Below are positions 26,778 to 33,779 of a DNA stretch of 64,000 nt, one piece after another; within the stretch, counting starts at the first letter, position 1; every line of letters begins with the position of its first letter. This DNA comes from Ruminococcus bovis. GTDB taxonomy: Bacteria; Bacillota; Clostridia; Oscillospirales; Acutalibacteraceae. Position numbers and translations under genes: made by a program. A model generated the notes under the pieces. It was not told where the DNA came from. It ran no database searches and worked only from the letters and a program-made list of their open reading frames with translations. The stretch is from assembly GCF_005601135.1 (NCBI RefSeq), contig NZ_CP039381.1:1113941-1177940 (forward strand), in the 5' to 3' direction.

Positions 26778-27485
26778 TTAAGCTTCTTTTTTGCCCTCGA
26801 GAAATCTGTAAACAACAGCCGCGAATGCCGCGCCTACAAGAGGACCTACGATGAACACCCAAAGCTGGCCGAGGGGAGCGGCGTTGCCGTTGATAGCCGC
26901 TACAATTGCAGGGCCGAAGCTTCTTGCGGGGTTAACTGATGTGCCTGTAAGGCCGATGCCGAGAATGTGAACCAGTGTAAGTGTAAGACCGATTACAAGA
27001 CCGCCGAAGGAACCGTGCTTAGCCTTCTTTGAGGTAACGCCGAGAATAGCGAATACAAAGATAGCTGTCAGAACAGCCTCAACAACAAGACCTGCAAGTC
27101 TGCTGCCGCCTACGCCTGCAAGGCCGTTTGTGCCAAAGCCGCCTGTCTGGTCAACAATGTGGCCTTTCCAGAATACGAAAGCCAAAATACCTGAGCCTGC
27201 AAGAGCGCCGAGGCACTGCGAAATGATGTAGCCGATAAAGTCCTTAAAGGAGATGTCTCCGTTGATAAGGCAGCCCAGCGAAACCGCGGGGTTAATGTGG
27301 CAGCCTGAGATATTGCCTACGCTGTAAGCCATTGCAACGATAACAAGGCCGAACGCAAGAGCGGTAAGAATGTAGCCGCCGCCGTTTTTAGCGTCGCAGC
27401 CTACGAGCATTGCTGTACCGCAGCCCATAACTACAAGAACCAGTGTGCCGATAAATTCGGCAATGTATTTTTTGATAGATTCCAT
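26778..27485 (-). CDS. Aquaporin / MIP family channel
   Basis: The 235-aa integral membrane protein has six membrane segments and the two NPA boxes of the MIP family: GCHINPAVSLG (about residues 60-70) and GTSVNPARSFGPAI (about 183-196). It conducts water or small neutral solutes such as glycerol. AGGAGG precedes the ATG. It is complete and GC-rich like its UPF0340 neighbour. Confidence 0.93.
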   Translation of the reverse strand: MESIKKYIAEFIGTLVLVVMGCGTAMLVGCDAKNGGGYILTALAFGLVIVAMAYSVGNISGCHINPAVSLGCLINGDISFKDFIGYIISQCLGALAGSGILAFVFWKGHIVDQTGGFGTNGLAGVGGSRLAGLVVEAVLTAIFVFAILGVTSKKAKHGSFGGLVIGLTLTLVHILGIGLTGTSVNPARSFGPAIVAAINGNAAPLGQLWVFIVGPLVGAAFAAVVYRFLEGKKEA

Positions 27486-27601
27486 ATTTGTTCCTCCTTT
27501 GAATATGGATTATATTTCTGTAAAATAAATATACCATATTTTTTAGTGGAATGCAATACTTTTGCCGATTTTTTGTTGTCATTTTTGTAACCTTTTATAA
27601 G

Positions 27602-27883
27602 TCATTTGCTCCAAATCAGGCTCGAAAAAAACTGCTCATAGGCGTCGTCCCAGCCCTCAATGGCGTTAACTCCGCCGCCGTTTACGCTCCTTAGTTTTGC
27701 GTCGTTTTCATTTAAGCCCAGCGCCATAAGCTCGCCGGCGTTAATTTTGTAGCCGAGGCTTAAGGCAAGTTCGCAAAAATCCTCTACAGGATTATCTGTT
27801 TCGCGCGTTTTAAGCAGAGCCGCCTTTAAGCTTTCGTCGCGCTTTGCGTCAAAAAGCAGGCGTTCAAGCTCGCGTTCAGTCAT
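27602..27883 (-). CDS. Nif11-type leader peptide family protein, possible RiPP precursor
   Basis: AGGAGGAAT before the ATG at 27883 gives a 93-aa protein. The N-terminal 60 residues resemble the Nif11/N11P leader domain (ERLLFDAKRDESLKAALLKT, then DFCELALSLGYKINAGEL). They are followed by SVNGGG and a 22-residue tail (VNAIEGWDDAYEQFFSSLIW and two more). In the family, Gly-Gly marks the leader cleavage site in front of a core peptide. No modification enzyme is nearby, so it may also be a stand-alone Nif11-like protein. Confidence 0.65.
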   Translation of the reverse strand: MTERELERLLFDAKRDESLKAALLKTRETDNPVEDFCELALSLGYKINAGELMALGLNENDAKLRSVNGGGVNAIEGWDDAYEQFFSSLIWSK

Positions 27884-27904
27884 ATTATTCCTCCTTTTAA
27901 AACG

Positions 27905-27931
27905 AAAAATGCCCGACAAACCGTCGGGCAG
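27905..27931 (-). terminator. Terminator between two minus-strand genes
   Basis: The stem GCCCGAC/GTCGGGC (27911-27917 and 27923-27929) with a 5-nt loop is followed on the minus strand by ATTTTTCGTTTT. It lies just after the stop of the truncated gene at 27938. Confidence 0.8.
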
Positions 27932-27937
27932 AAAACG

Positions 27938-28046
27938 TTATTCAATTGCGCTGTCGAGGTACTCCATAAGCTCCTCGTCGTCTTTCTTTTGCTTATCCTT
28001 TACAATAAAGAACGCGGTGCAGGCAGCGGTAAGAGCCGCAAAGCAC
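27938..28046 (-). pseudogene. C-terminal fragment of a small membrane protein
   Basis: The minus frame ending at 27938 reads ALTAACTAFFIVKDKQKK then DDEELMEYLDSAIE: a hydrophobic stretch, a charged turn and an acidic tail. It has no start, because similarity to a gene is lost at about 28040 where the plus-strand mobilization gene begins. It is the broken edge of the 25.4-28.0 kb fragment. Confidence 0.55.
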
Positions 28047-28289
28047 TATGGGATTTCGCTCTCGGAGTATCTGAGAAAGGTCGGTTTGAACAAAAAGCTG
28101 ACCGAAAAACCGAGCCAAAAGCTCTATGAAGTGTACGCTTCGGTGAACGATTTGCGGAACAATTTATATCCGCTTGACGGAAGAATTTTGGAGAGAAAAC
28201 TCTCGTATATCGAGCAGAAAATTCTTTCCGCTTACCACGAAAGAGAGGAGGATGACAGCGGTGGCGACGACAAAAATCTGGGCGGTTAA
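28041..28289 (+). pseudogene. MobC-like relaxosome protein, 5' truncated
   Basis: The frame reads KHYGISLSEYLRKVGLNKKL.. and then ..VYASVNDLRNNLYPLDGRIL.., the C-terminal pattern of ribbon-helix-helix mobilization proteins that lie upstream of relaxases. The upstream part of the frame belongs to the minus-strand gene fragment, so the DNA-binding N-terminus is gone. The 3' end overlaps the relaxase start by 38 nt, as in intact mobC-relaxase pairs. Confidence 0.65.
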
Positions 28290-29631
28290 GGACAACTTGG
28301 AGCGCACGGTGAACTATGCAGCCAACCCCGAAAAGACGGTTGATTCCGATTTGAAAAAGGCGCTCCGCTACGCCGGAGACGAAGCAAAAACGGAAAGCCG
28401 CTGCTATGTAACAGGCGTAAACTGCAACGCTGAAACTGCCTTTGAGGAGATGAACGCCGTGCAGGAACGCTTCGGGAAAACAGGCGGAAACGTCGCCTAT
28501 CACGCTTACCAGAGCTTCAAAACAGGCGAGATCACGCCGGAGCTTTGTCACGAAATCGGCGTTGAGTTGGCAAAGAAAATGTGGGGAAACGAGTATCAGG
28601 TGTTGGTAGCGACACATCTGAATACCGGTACGCTGCACAATCATTTTGTCGTTTGCAGCACTAATATGTGGACGGGCAAAAAGTTCAATTGCAACGAGGG
28701 CGCTTACTGGAAATTCAGAGCTCTGTCGGACAAGCTGTGCGCCGAACACAATTTGACCGTCATCAAAAATCCGTCGGGCAAAACGCCGAGGAGCATTTAC
28801 TTTGCGGAGAAAAACGGCGAGCCGACGACGTTCAATCTTATGCGGAAAGCGATTGATTTCGGTATAGAACGTTCATACAGCATATCAAGTTTTGACCGTG
28901 TAATGAAAAACCAAGGCTTTATTGTCAACACCAATCCTCGGCGAAGATATTGGACGATTTGCTCCGTAAACAGCAACAAGTCTGTGAGAATGTATCGGTT
29001 GGGTGATGAATATACAAACGAAGCCATCCTCCGCAGAATCAAGATTCACTACCAGCAGTACGGCTACAAGCACTTTGATGGATATCAATATTCCAGAGTC
29101 AGAATGAGAGATTTTAGACCAAAGAAAATCAGATACCGTGGCAGTTTCAAGCTGCTCAAATGCTTTAGCGGTTTATACGCCAAATACCTGCACTATATGT
29201 TCCTGATGGGTAAGTTACCAAGGTGGAATCAGCGCAAACCGCTGTCGCTCGAGATGCGTGAAGCGTGGCGGCATTTGGACAGATTTTCACGGCAAGTGAC
29301 GTTGGTTTCAAACAAAAAGCTGCAAACGATTGACGATGTAAAATCCTTTATAGCCGATACCGATAAGGAGATTAATGAAGTCATCGAACTGCGTGAGAAG
29401 GTGTATAACAAGCTGCGCCGCTGCGATGACGACGACAGAATCAAGGAACTGAAAAAGAGCCGTGACGATTGCACAACGCTGTTGCGGCAGCTCCGCCGGG
29501 AAAAGAAAATCGCCCTCACGATCATTGAGGACGAACCGAAGATCAACGAAAATATTAGCTGTGAAATTCAGGCGCAAAACCTCGCAAGAGGACGGAAACC
29601 AAATACGAGAAAGAAGGTGTATGAGAGATGA
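28252..29631 (+). CDS. Relaxase/mobilization nuclease (element A)
   Basis: AGAGAGGAG before the ATG at 28252 gives 459 aa. The first 200 residues are a relaxase domain: TTKIWAVKDNLERTVNYAAN at the start and the metal-binding HxH motif THLNTGTLHNHFVVCST (about residues 120-136). The C-terminal part is basic and helical. It is homologous to the ICE relaxase at 60531-61907, with the same N-terminal block and HLNT.HLH.HFV motif. It would nick oriT and lead strand transfer; in this truncated element no oriT is left upstream. Confidence 0.92.
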   Translation: MTAVATTKIWAVKDNLERTVNYAANPEKTVDSDLKKALRYAGDEAKTESRCYVTGVNCNAETAFEEMNAVQERFGKTGGNVAYHAYQSFKTGEITPELCHEIGVELAKKMWGNEYQVLVATHLNTGTLHNHFVVCSTNMWTGKKFNCNEGAYWKFRALSDKLCAEHNLTVIKNPSGKTPRSIYFAEKNGEPTTFNLMRKAIDFGIERSYSISSFDRVMKNQGFIVNTNPRRRYWTICSVNSNKSVRMYRLGDEYTNEAILRRIKIHYQQYGYKHFDGYQYSRVRMRDFRPKKIRYRGSFKLLKCFSGLYAKYLHYMFLMGKLPRWNQRKPLSLEMREAWRHLDRFSRQVTLVSNKKLQTIDDVKSFIADTDKEINEVIELREKVYNKLRRCDDDDRIKELKKSRDDCTTLLRQLRREKKIALTIIEDEPKINENISCEIQAQNLARGRKPNTRKKVYER

Positions 29632-30470
29632 AAATAGCAATCAACAAGCTTCATCCGTTCTATAATCATCCCTTTAAGGTGATTGATAACGCAGAAATGG
29701 ATGATCTTGTTTTAAGTATAAAGGAGCAGGGCATTCTTACTCCAATCATAGTCAGACCGCTTGAAAACACAAGTGATGAATTTGAAATAATATCGGGACA
29801 CCGCCGGTATCGTGCCGCCCAATTATTAGGGCAGAAAGAGGTTGAAGTTAGCGTTCGTTTTGTAAATCGTGACGAAGCCGCCGTAATGCTGGTGGACAGC
29901 AACTTACACCGAAGCAGAATTCTGCCAAGTGAAAAAGCTTTTGCTTATAAGTTGAAGCTGGAAGCATTGAAGCGTCAGGGAAAGAGAAGTGATTTAACTT
30001 TGTCGCAATTTGCAACGAAGTTGGACACCGCTTCCGTTATCGGTCAGGACGCAGGAGAAAGTCGGGATACGGTTTACAGGTATATTCGATTAACCAATTT
30101 AATTCCGGAACTTTTGCAGTTGATGGACGATGAGAAAATCGCTTTTTCTGTCGGTGTGGAATTATCTTATCTTTCCGAAAATCACCAGCGCAGATTATTT
30201 GAAATCATCGAAAGAGACAACTGCACGCCATCGTATTCTCAGGCATTCCGAATGCACCGTGCGTTTAAGGATAATTGTCTGGACAGCCGTTTGCTCGAAA
30301 GAATTATGTCCGAGGAAAAGCCCAATCAGCGTGAAGTTCTAAAAATCTCGATGGAGAAAGTAAGGCGTTTTGCGCCCAAAGCCAGCAATACACAGCTCGA
30401 GGATTTTGTTATAAAAGCCTGCGAGCATTACAGAAGATATTTGAATAAAAACCGTGACAGAGGGAGGTGA
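29628..30470 (+). CDS. ParB/Spo0J-like nuclease-domain protein
   Basis: The 280-aa protein starts inside the relaxase stop (ATGA overlap). The N-terminal ParB domain has HPFKVIDNAEMDDLVLSIKE, ISGHRRYRAAQLLG and MLVDSNLHRSRILPSEKAFA, and a helix-turn-helix region follows (SRDTVYRYIRLTNLIPELL). It closely resembles the ICE ParB at 41576-42523. Here no parA is linked, so it may act on plasmid-like maintenance or regulation of the element. Confidence 0.88.
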   Translation: MKIAINKLHPFYNHPFKVIDNAEMDDLVLSIKEQGILTPIIVRPLENTSDEFEIISGHRRYRAAQLLGQKEVEVSVRFVNRDEAAVMLVDSNLHRSRILPSEKAFAYKLKLEALKRQGKRSDLTLSQFATKLDTASVIGQDAGESRDTVYRYIRLTNLIPELLQLMDDEKIAFSVGVELSYLSENHQRRLFEIIERDNCTPSYSQAFRMHRAFKDNCLDSRLLERIMSEEKPNQREVLKISMEKVRRFAPKASNTQLEDFVIKACEHYRRYLNKNRDRGR

Positions 30471-30472
30471 AT

Positions 30473-30667
30473 ATGATGACCGACAAGGCTTATGAAATGT
30501 TTTCCGATTACGAAGATGTCGTAACAGTTGACGATGTTATGAAGATGCTTCATATCGGTAAAAATTCAGTGTATGATCTGCTGAAGAATCACAGAATTGA
30601 ATCTATAAGGGTAGGAAGCAGATATGTGATACCTAAGAAAAGCGTTATCAATTTTCTTAACATATAA
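30473..30667 (+). CDS. Excisionase-like HTH protein 1 of 3
   Basis: The 64-aa MerR-like/HTH_17 protein has VVTVDDVMKMLHIGKNSVYD, LLKNHRIESIRVGSRYVIPK and an SVINFL end. The ATG at 30473 follows GGAGGTG within 6 nt. The fold (winged HTH with 'R.G..Y.IPK') is that of excisionases and small element regulators. Two paralogues follow immediately, upstream of the integrase. Confidence 0.8.
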   Translation: MMTDKAYEMFSDYEDVVTVDDVMKMLHIGKNSVYDLLKNHRIESIRVGSRYVIPKKSVINFLNI

Positions 30668-30756
30668 GTTCATTTAATCCGCACATTTGATGTTTGAGAG
30701 CCTGTTGTGCTATTCTATATACACAGCGGGCTTTCATCCAAATGAAAGGAGACACT

Positions 30757-30948
30757 TTGAAAAACACAACTGAATTATTCGCTGAATACTGTGACGTCGT
30801 ATCGGTTGACGATGTTACGAAAATGCTAAAGCTCAGCAAAGTAACTGTTTACAAGTTATTAAAATCCGGCAAAATCCGAACTATCAAAGTTGGCAAGAGA
30901 TACATTATCCCAAAGAGATGTGTTTCGGAATTTCTTGAAAGCTGTTAG
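30757..30948 (+). CDS. Excisionase-like HTH protein 2 of 3
   Basis: A TTG start at 30757 is chosen because AAAGGAGACAC precedes it; the longer frame upstream has no ribosome binding site. The 63-aa product (MKNTTELFAEYCDVVSVDDV...) has the same layout as its neighbours (VTKMLKLSKVTVYKLLKSGK, then IRTIKVGKRYIIPK). An 89-nt gap before it contains a possible promoter. Confidence 0.78.
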   Translation: MKNTTELFAEYCDVVSVDDVTKMLKLSKVTVYKLLKSGKIRTIKVGKRYIIPKRCVSEFLESC

Positions 30949-30965
30949 ATAGGAGGATAAATTGT

Positions 30966-31178
30966 ATGGATAAAACAAAAGAAGCTTTTGCAGAGTATAA
31001 AGACGTTGTCACAGTATGCGAGGTAATGGAAATGTTAGGTTTGGGAAGAGTAGCTGTCTATCGCTTGTTGCGTGAAGGAATCATCCGCACAATCAGGGTA
31101 GGCAAAAAGTATATCATTCCCAAGCAGAGCATTATCGACTTTATCTCAACAGGAGAATCATTTTTTAGAAAGGGTTAA
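30966..31178 (+). CDS. Excisionase-like HTH protein 3 of 3
   Basis: The 70-aa paralogue (VVTVCEVMEMLGLGRVAVYR, LLREGIIRTIRVGKKYIIPK) lies 5 nt before the integrase gene. Its position directly upstream of a Tn916-type integrase is the usual place of the excisionase. The homologue at 39827-40027 in the ICE has the same KQSIIDF end. Confidence 0.82.
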   Translation: MDKTKEAFAEYKDVVTVCEVMEMLGLGRVAVYRLLREGIIRTIRVGKKYIIPKQSIIDFISTGESFFRKG

Positions 31179-31183
31179 TTGTT

Positions 31184-32353
31184 TTGGAAGGAAGCTTAAT
31201 AATAAAAGGCAATTACTACTATGCCAAATTTCGTGTCAACGGCAAACAGAAAATGATTGCCACTAAGATACCCGTTAAGGGCAACAACAAACGCCGAGCA
31301 GAGCAGAAGATGAAAGAAATCATTGAGAGCTATAAGGATATCAATCTTGAATGCGACGATGTTCTCTTTACCGACTTTCTCGACAAATGGCTGAAGGGTA
31401 TCAAGGGAATCATAAAGCCCTCTACGTGGGAATCCTACGACAAGACCGTGAGCGGCAAGCTAAAGCCCTATTTTGAGTCAAAGAGATACAAGTTCAAGGA
31501 TATGAAGCCGGAGGTGTTCACCAAGTATTTTGTGTTTCTCTCTCAACACGGTAAGTCAAACGGAAAGGGCGGATTGAGCTACAAAACGGTCAAAAATATC
31601 CGGGGAGTGTTGTCTTCGGCGTATGAATACGCTCTTGAGAATCGCTACGTTAACGAGAATCCGGTATTAAGGAGCCGTATGCCGTCATTTCCGCACAGTA
31701 TCAAGAAGGACGTTCCTGAGTACAACGCACAGCAGGTCAGAAAGCTCCTGCTTTACGCAAAAGAGCACGAGAGCCATATCTACATATTCCTGCTTTTAGC
31801 GCTCTATACAGGGCTGAGAAAGGGCGAATTGCTCGCCCTGACGTGGGATGATGTAGACTATGATAAAAAGCTCTTACGGGTAAACAAGAGCAGAACAGGC
31901 AGTCGCAAGGACGTGACAATGCAAATTACAACGCCGAAAACGGCGAGCAGTAACCGCAAGATTCCGCTCAATGATACCGTTATGGAAGCACTGAAAGAGG
32001 AAAAACAACGGCAGGAGGATTATGCCAAGCTGTTGGGCAATGGCTACGACAAAAGTCACAACTTCATTGTCCGCACCGTTCTCGGAAAACCGTATGTCAA
32101 CCTCAGCGCAATCAATCGAGTGGTAAACCGTCTGACTGAAAACGCCGGCTTGTCGCATTGTACGATCCACGGCTTTCGTCACTCTGTGGCGAGTATCCTC
32201 GACGATAACGGCGTACCGATTCAGGACATTTCCGTTTTGCTCGGACACGAAAGCGTACAGACCACCGAGAGGATTTATATCAACCGTCGAAAGACCGCAA
32301 AGGAGACGACGATAAACGCTCTCGACAGCGCCATAAATTTGAACATCGCATAA
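31184..32353 (+). CDS. Tyrosine recombinase/integrase, Tn916 type (element A)
   Basis: The 389-aa protein probably starts with TTG at 31184 (AAAGGG upstream). It has an AP2-like arm-binding N-terminus (IKGNYYYAKFRVNGKQKM), a SAM-like core-binding domain (about 65-165) and the catalytic domain with LYTGLRKGELLALTW (Arg), HGFRHSVASI (HxxR), LGHESVQTTERIY (His and Tyr nucleophile). It would integrate at the tRNA-Trp 3' end, because the att core lies 72 nt downstream. Confidence 0.95.
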   Translation: MEGSLIIKGNYYYAKFRVNGKQKMIATKIPVKGNNKRRAEQKMKEIIESYKDINLECDDVLFTDFLDKWLKGIKGIIKPSTWESYDKTVSGKLKPYFESKRYKFKDMKPEVFTKYFVFLSQHGKSNGKGGLSYKTVKNIRGVLSSAYEYALENRYVNENPVLRSRMPSFPHSIKKDVPEYNAQQVRKLLLYAKEHESHIYIFLLLALYTGLRKGELLALTWDDVDYDKKLLRVNKSRTGSRKDVTMQITTPKTASSNRKIPLNDTVMEALKEEKQRQEDYAKLLGNGYDKSHNFIVRTVLGKPYVNLSAINRVVNRLTENAGLSHCTIHGFRHSVASILDDNGVPIQDISVLLGHESVQTTERIYINRRKTAKETTINALDSAINLNIA

Positions 32354-32389
32354 AGGTGGTATAATTTTTGGTAGAATTAAAAGAGAAAA

Positions 32390-32420
32390 GGCTTCGGAAA
32401 TCGCTTTCCGAAGCCAAAAA
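32390..32420 (+). terminator. Terminator of the element A integrase gene
   Basis: The 11-bp stem GGCTTCGGAAA/TTTCCGAAGCC (32390-32400 and 32405-32415) is followed by AAAAATTG; on the minus strand it is preceded by a matching T-run. It lies 5 nt before the att core. Confidence 0.7.
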
Positions 32421-32424
32421 TTGA

Positions 32425-32469
32425 TGGCAGGGGCAGAAGGACTCGAACCCTCGGCACGCGGTTTTGGAG
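32425..32469 (-). repeat. tRNA-Trp 3'-end attachment site (left end of the 6-kb element)
   Basis: On the minus strand the 45 bp encode the 3' half of tRNA-Trp: anticodon loop CTCCAAA (anticodon CCA), 3' anticodon stem ACCGC, variable GTGCC, T stem-loop GAGGG-TTCGAGT-CCTTC, acceptor TGCCCCT, G and CCA. The 5' half of the tRNA is absent, so this is an att copy and not a gene. It differs from the copy at 38434-38478 at one base. Confidence 0.9.
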
Positions 32470-32963
32470 TGCTATTTTTAACTTTTTGTCATTTTTTGCC
32501 ATCTCAAATAATCGCATAGGTAAGCCATTTTTAGCACTTTTGATTTTTGTAACTTCTCGTAATTTTGACCGTTTACGCGGTAGAATAAACGGTCAATAAA
32601 CGGTCACCCGAGGGGCAAAAAAACAACCCTATTTCATAGTGTGAAAACTGCTGTATATAATACTTGAATTTATCCACAATTTATTATTGCTATAATTTAT
32701 TATTGCTATGTGGAAAATATAGAAGTATGTTTATGTGTGGTGTTTGTATATCCTTTCTTTTCTCCTTTAGGCTCTATATTCTCACTACAGCAGTTTTATT
32801 ATTATGGTGGGGAAGTTGTACCCATAAAACCACAACACCCCATACAAGGCAAAATAAAAGGAATTATAGTTCAAATATAACTTGCCTTATGATTTTATTG
32901 CTGTATAATGTATATAGGAGAACGGCTTAAGCTGTTCCACAATTGAAAAACTTTTTATTATTT

Positions 32964-33005
32964 AATAACCGTCTTGCAATTGCAGTGCAGGGCGGTTATT
33001 TTTTT
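32964..33005 (+). terminator. Hairpin terminator in element B left part
   Basis: AATAACCG/CGGTTATT (32964-32971 and 32993-33000) is followed by TTTTTAT. The inner part contains a second small palindrome TGCAATTGCA. Confidence 0.7.
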
Positions 33006-33066
33006 ATATCCGGTACTTTTACAAGCAATAAATAAACCACCCTATACAGCAGTATAAATAAAATGT

Positions 33067-33104
33067 AACACACCTAAGAGATATTTACAAATCTTAGGTG
33101 TGTT
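33067..33104. terminator. Long bidirectional hairpin terminator
   Basis: The 13-bp stem AACACACCTAAGA/TCTTAGGTGTGTT (33067-33079 and 33092-33104) is flanked by T-rich sequence downstream and A-rich sequence upstream. It would end the minus-strand vapE transcript. Confidence 0.75.
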
Positions 33105-33324
33105 TTGCTTTATTTTATCCAATTTTAGGGGAGGGGGGGTCACACGCGTAAGATGTGTGTTTTTTCAAACTCTTGCACCGGTATCTATTGAAAAATATAT
33201 GTGCTTTTGATTAGGGGGGATATGTTTACTGCTGTAAGTATAATTTATTATTTTGCAGTCAACTGCAAAATTAATAGGAAAATTATAGGGCTGTCCTGCT
33301 GTATCGGTGGGGCGGTCTTTTTGT

Positions 33325-33504
33325 TTATATCTGCTTTTCAAGTCGGCAACTGATTTGTACAAGTTCACACTTGATTTCATTGAGTTTATAAGCCTTTAAA
33401 ATCTCAATACTTTCAGCAGTAGAAACACCACAAACAGATTTGATTATATCTATTTGTTGGTTAAATTCTTCTATCTGTTTCGCAAATAAATTGTTATTTA
33501 TCAT
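33325..33504 (-). CDS. Small element-B protein (59 aa)
   Basis: The ATG at 33504 follows AGGAAAGGAA. The 59-aa product (MINNNLFAKQIEEFNQQIDI...) is helical, with a heptad-like pattern suggesting a coiled coil, and ends CRLEKQI. It lies downstream of vapE on the same strand, beyond the candidate origin. It is not similar to anything I recognise. Confidence 0.6.
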   Translation of the reverse strand: MINNNLFAKQIEEFNQQIDIIKSVCGVSTAESIEILKAYKLNEIKCELVQISCRLEKQI

Positions 33505-33530
33505 TATTAAATTCCTTTCCTTTCAATATT

Positions 33531-33763
33531 GTGGTGTATGTGAAAAGGTGTATAGCACCTAAATTCTATATATTATATAAAACTAAAAAAAAAAATAAAA
33601 AAATATAATTTATTATTTTTTATATTCTATGGTATTCTATTAGAAGTTACATACACCACATACACTAAATATTAAGTAATACAGTATTTATCTAGGTTAT
33701 CGAGGGTGTAGGTAGGTAGTGGAAATGTATGCACTTTTCATACACCACCTACACCAGAATTAC
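33531..33763. other. Candidate replication origin with iterons and AT-rich core
   Basis: Short related motifs occur in both orientations: GTGGTGTATGTG (33531-33542), ATACACCACATACAC (33651-33665), GGGTGTAGGTAGGTAGTGG (33704-33722) and ATACACCACCTACACC (33740-33755). Between the first and second lies about 90 bp of nearly pure A/T (33551-33640). Iterons flanking an AT-rich unwinding region beside a VapE-type helicase gene are what a satellite origin would look like. Confidence 0.5.
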
Positions 33764-33779
33764 ACTTTATTCAACATAT

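Larger units (their letters stand above)
28041..32469 (+). mobile_element. 5'-truncated mobilizable element with Tn916-type integrase (element A)
   Basis: The gene order is mobC remnant, relaxase, parB-like, three excisionase-like genes, integrase, terminator, and a tRNA-Trp att core at 32425-32469. The left part, including the 5' end of mobC and any oriT, is missing: the sequence changes near 28040 into a foreign gene fragment. The element can therefore no longer be defined by two ends and is probably not mobile alone. Confidence 0.75.
32470..33324. other. Mostly non-coding left part of element B
   Basis: There is no convincing gene. The stretch includes two terminators (annotated separately), AT-rich spacer DNA and a G-rich run (33127-33139). 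A hydrophobic plus-strand ORF at 32664-32930 lacks a ribosome binding site and is considered spurious. Confidence 0.5.

Noticed and set aside
27909-28040. 5' half of the plus-strand ORF running into the mobC remnant
   Set aside because: These bases are the minus-strand C-terminal fragment of another gene and a terminator; the plus-strand frame there is accidental.
32425-32469. tRNA-Trp gene call at this site or at 38434-38478
   Set aside because: Only the 3' half (anticodon loop to CCA) is present; neither flank supplies the D arm or the 5' acceptor strand, so these are attachment-site copies.
32664-32930. Hydrophobic plus-strand ORF of 88 codons
   Set aside because: No ribosome binding site, unusual Cys/Tyr-rich composition and location in the AT-rich non-coding end of element B.
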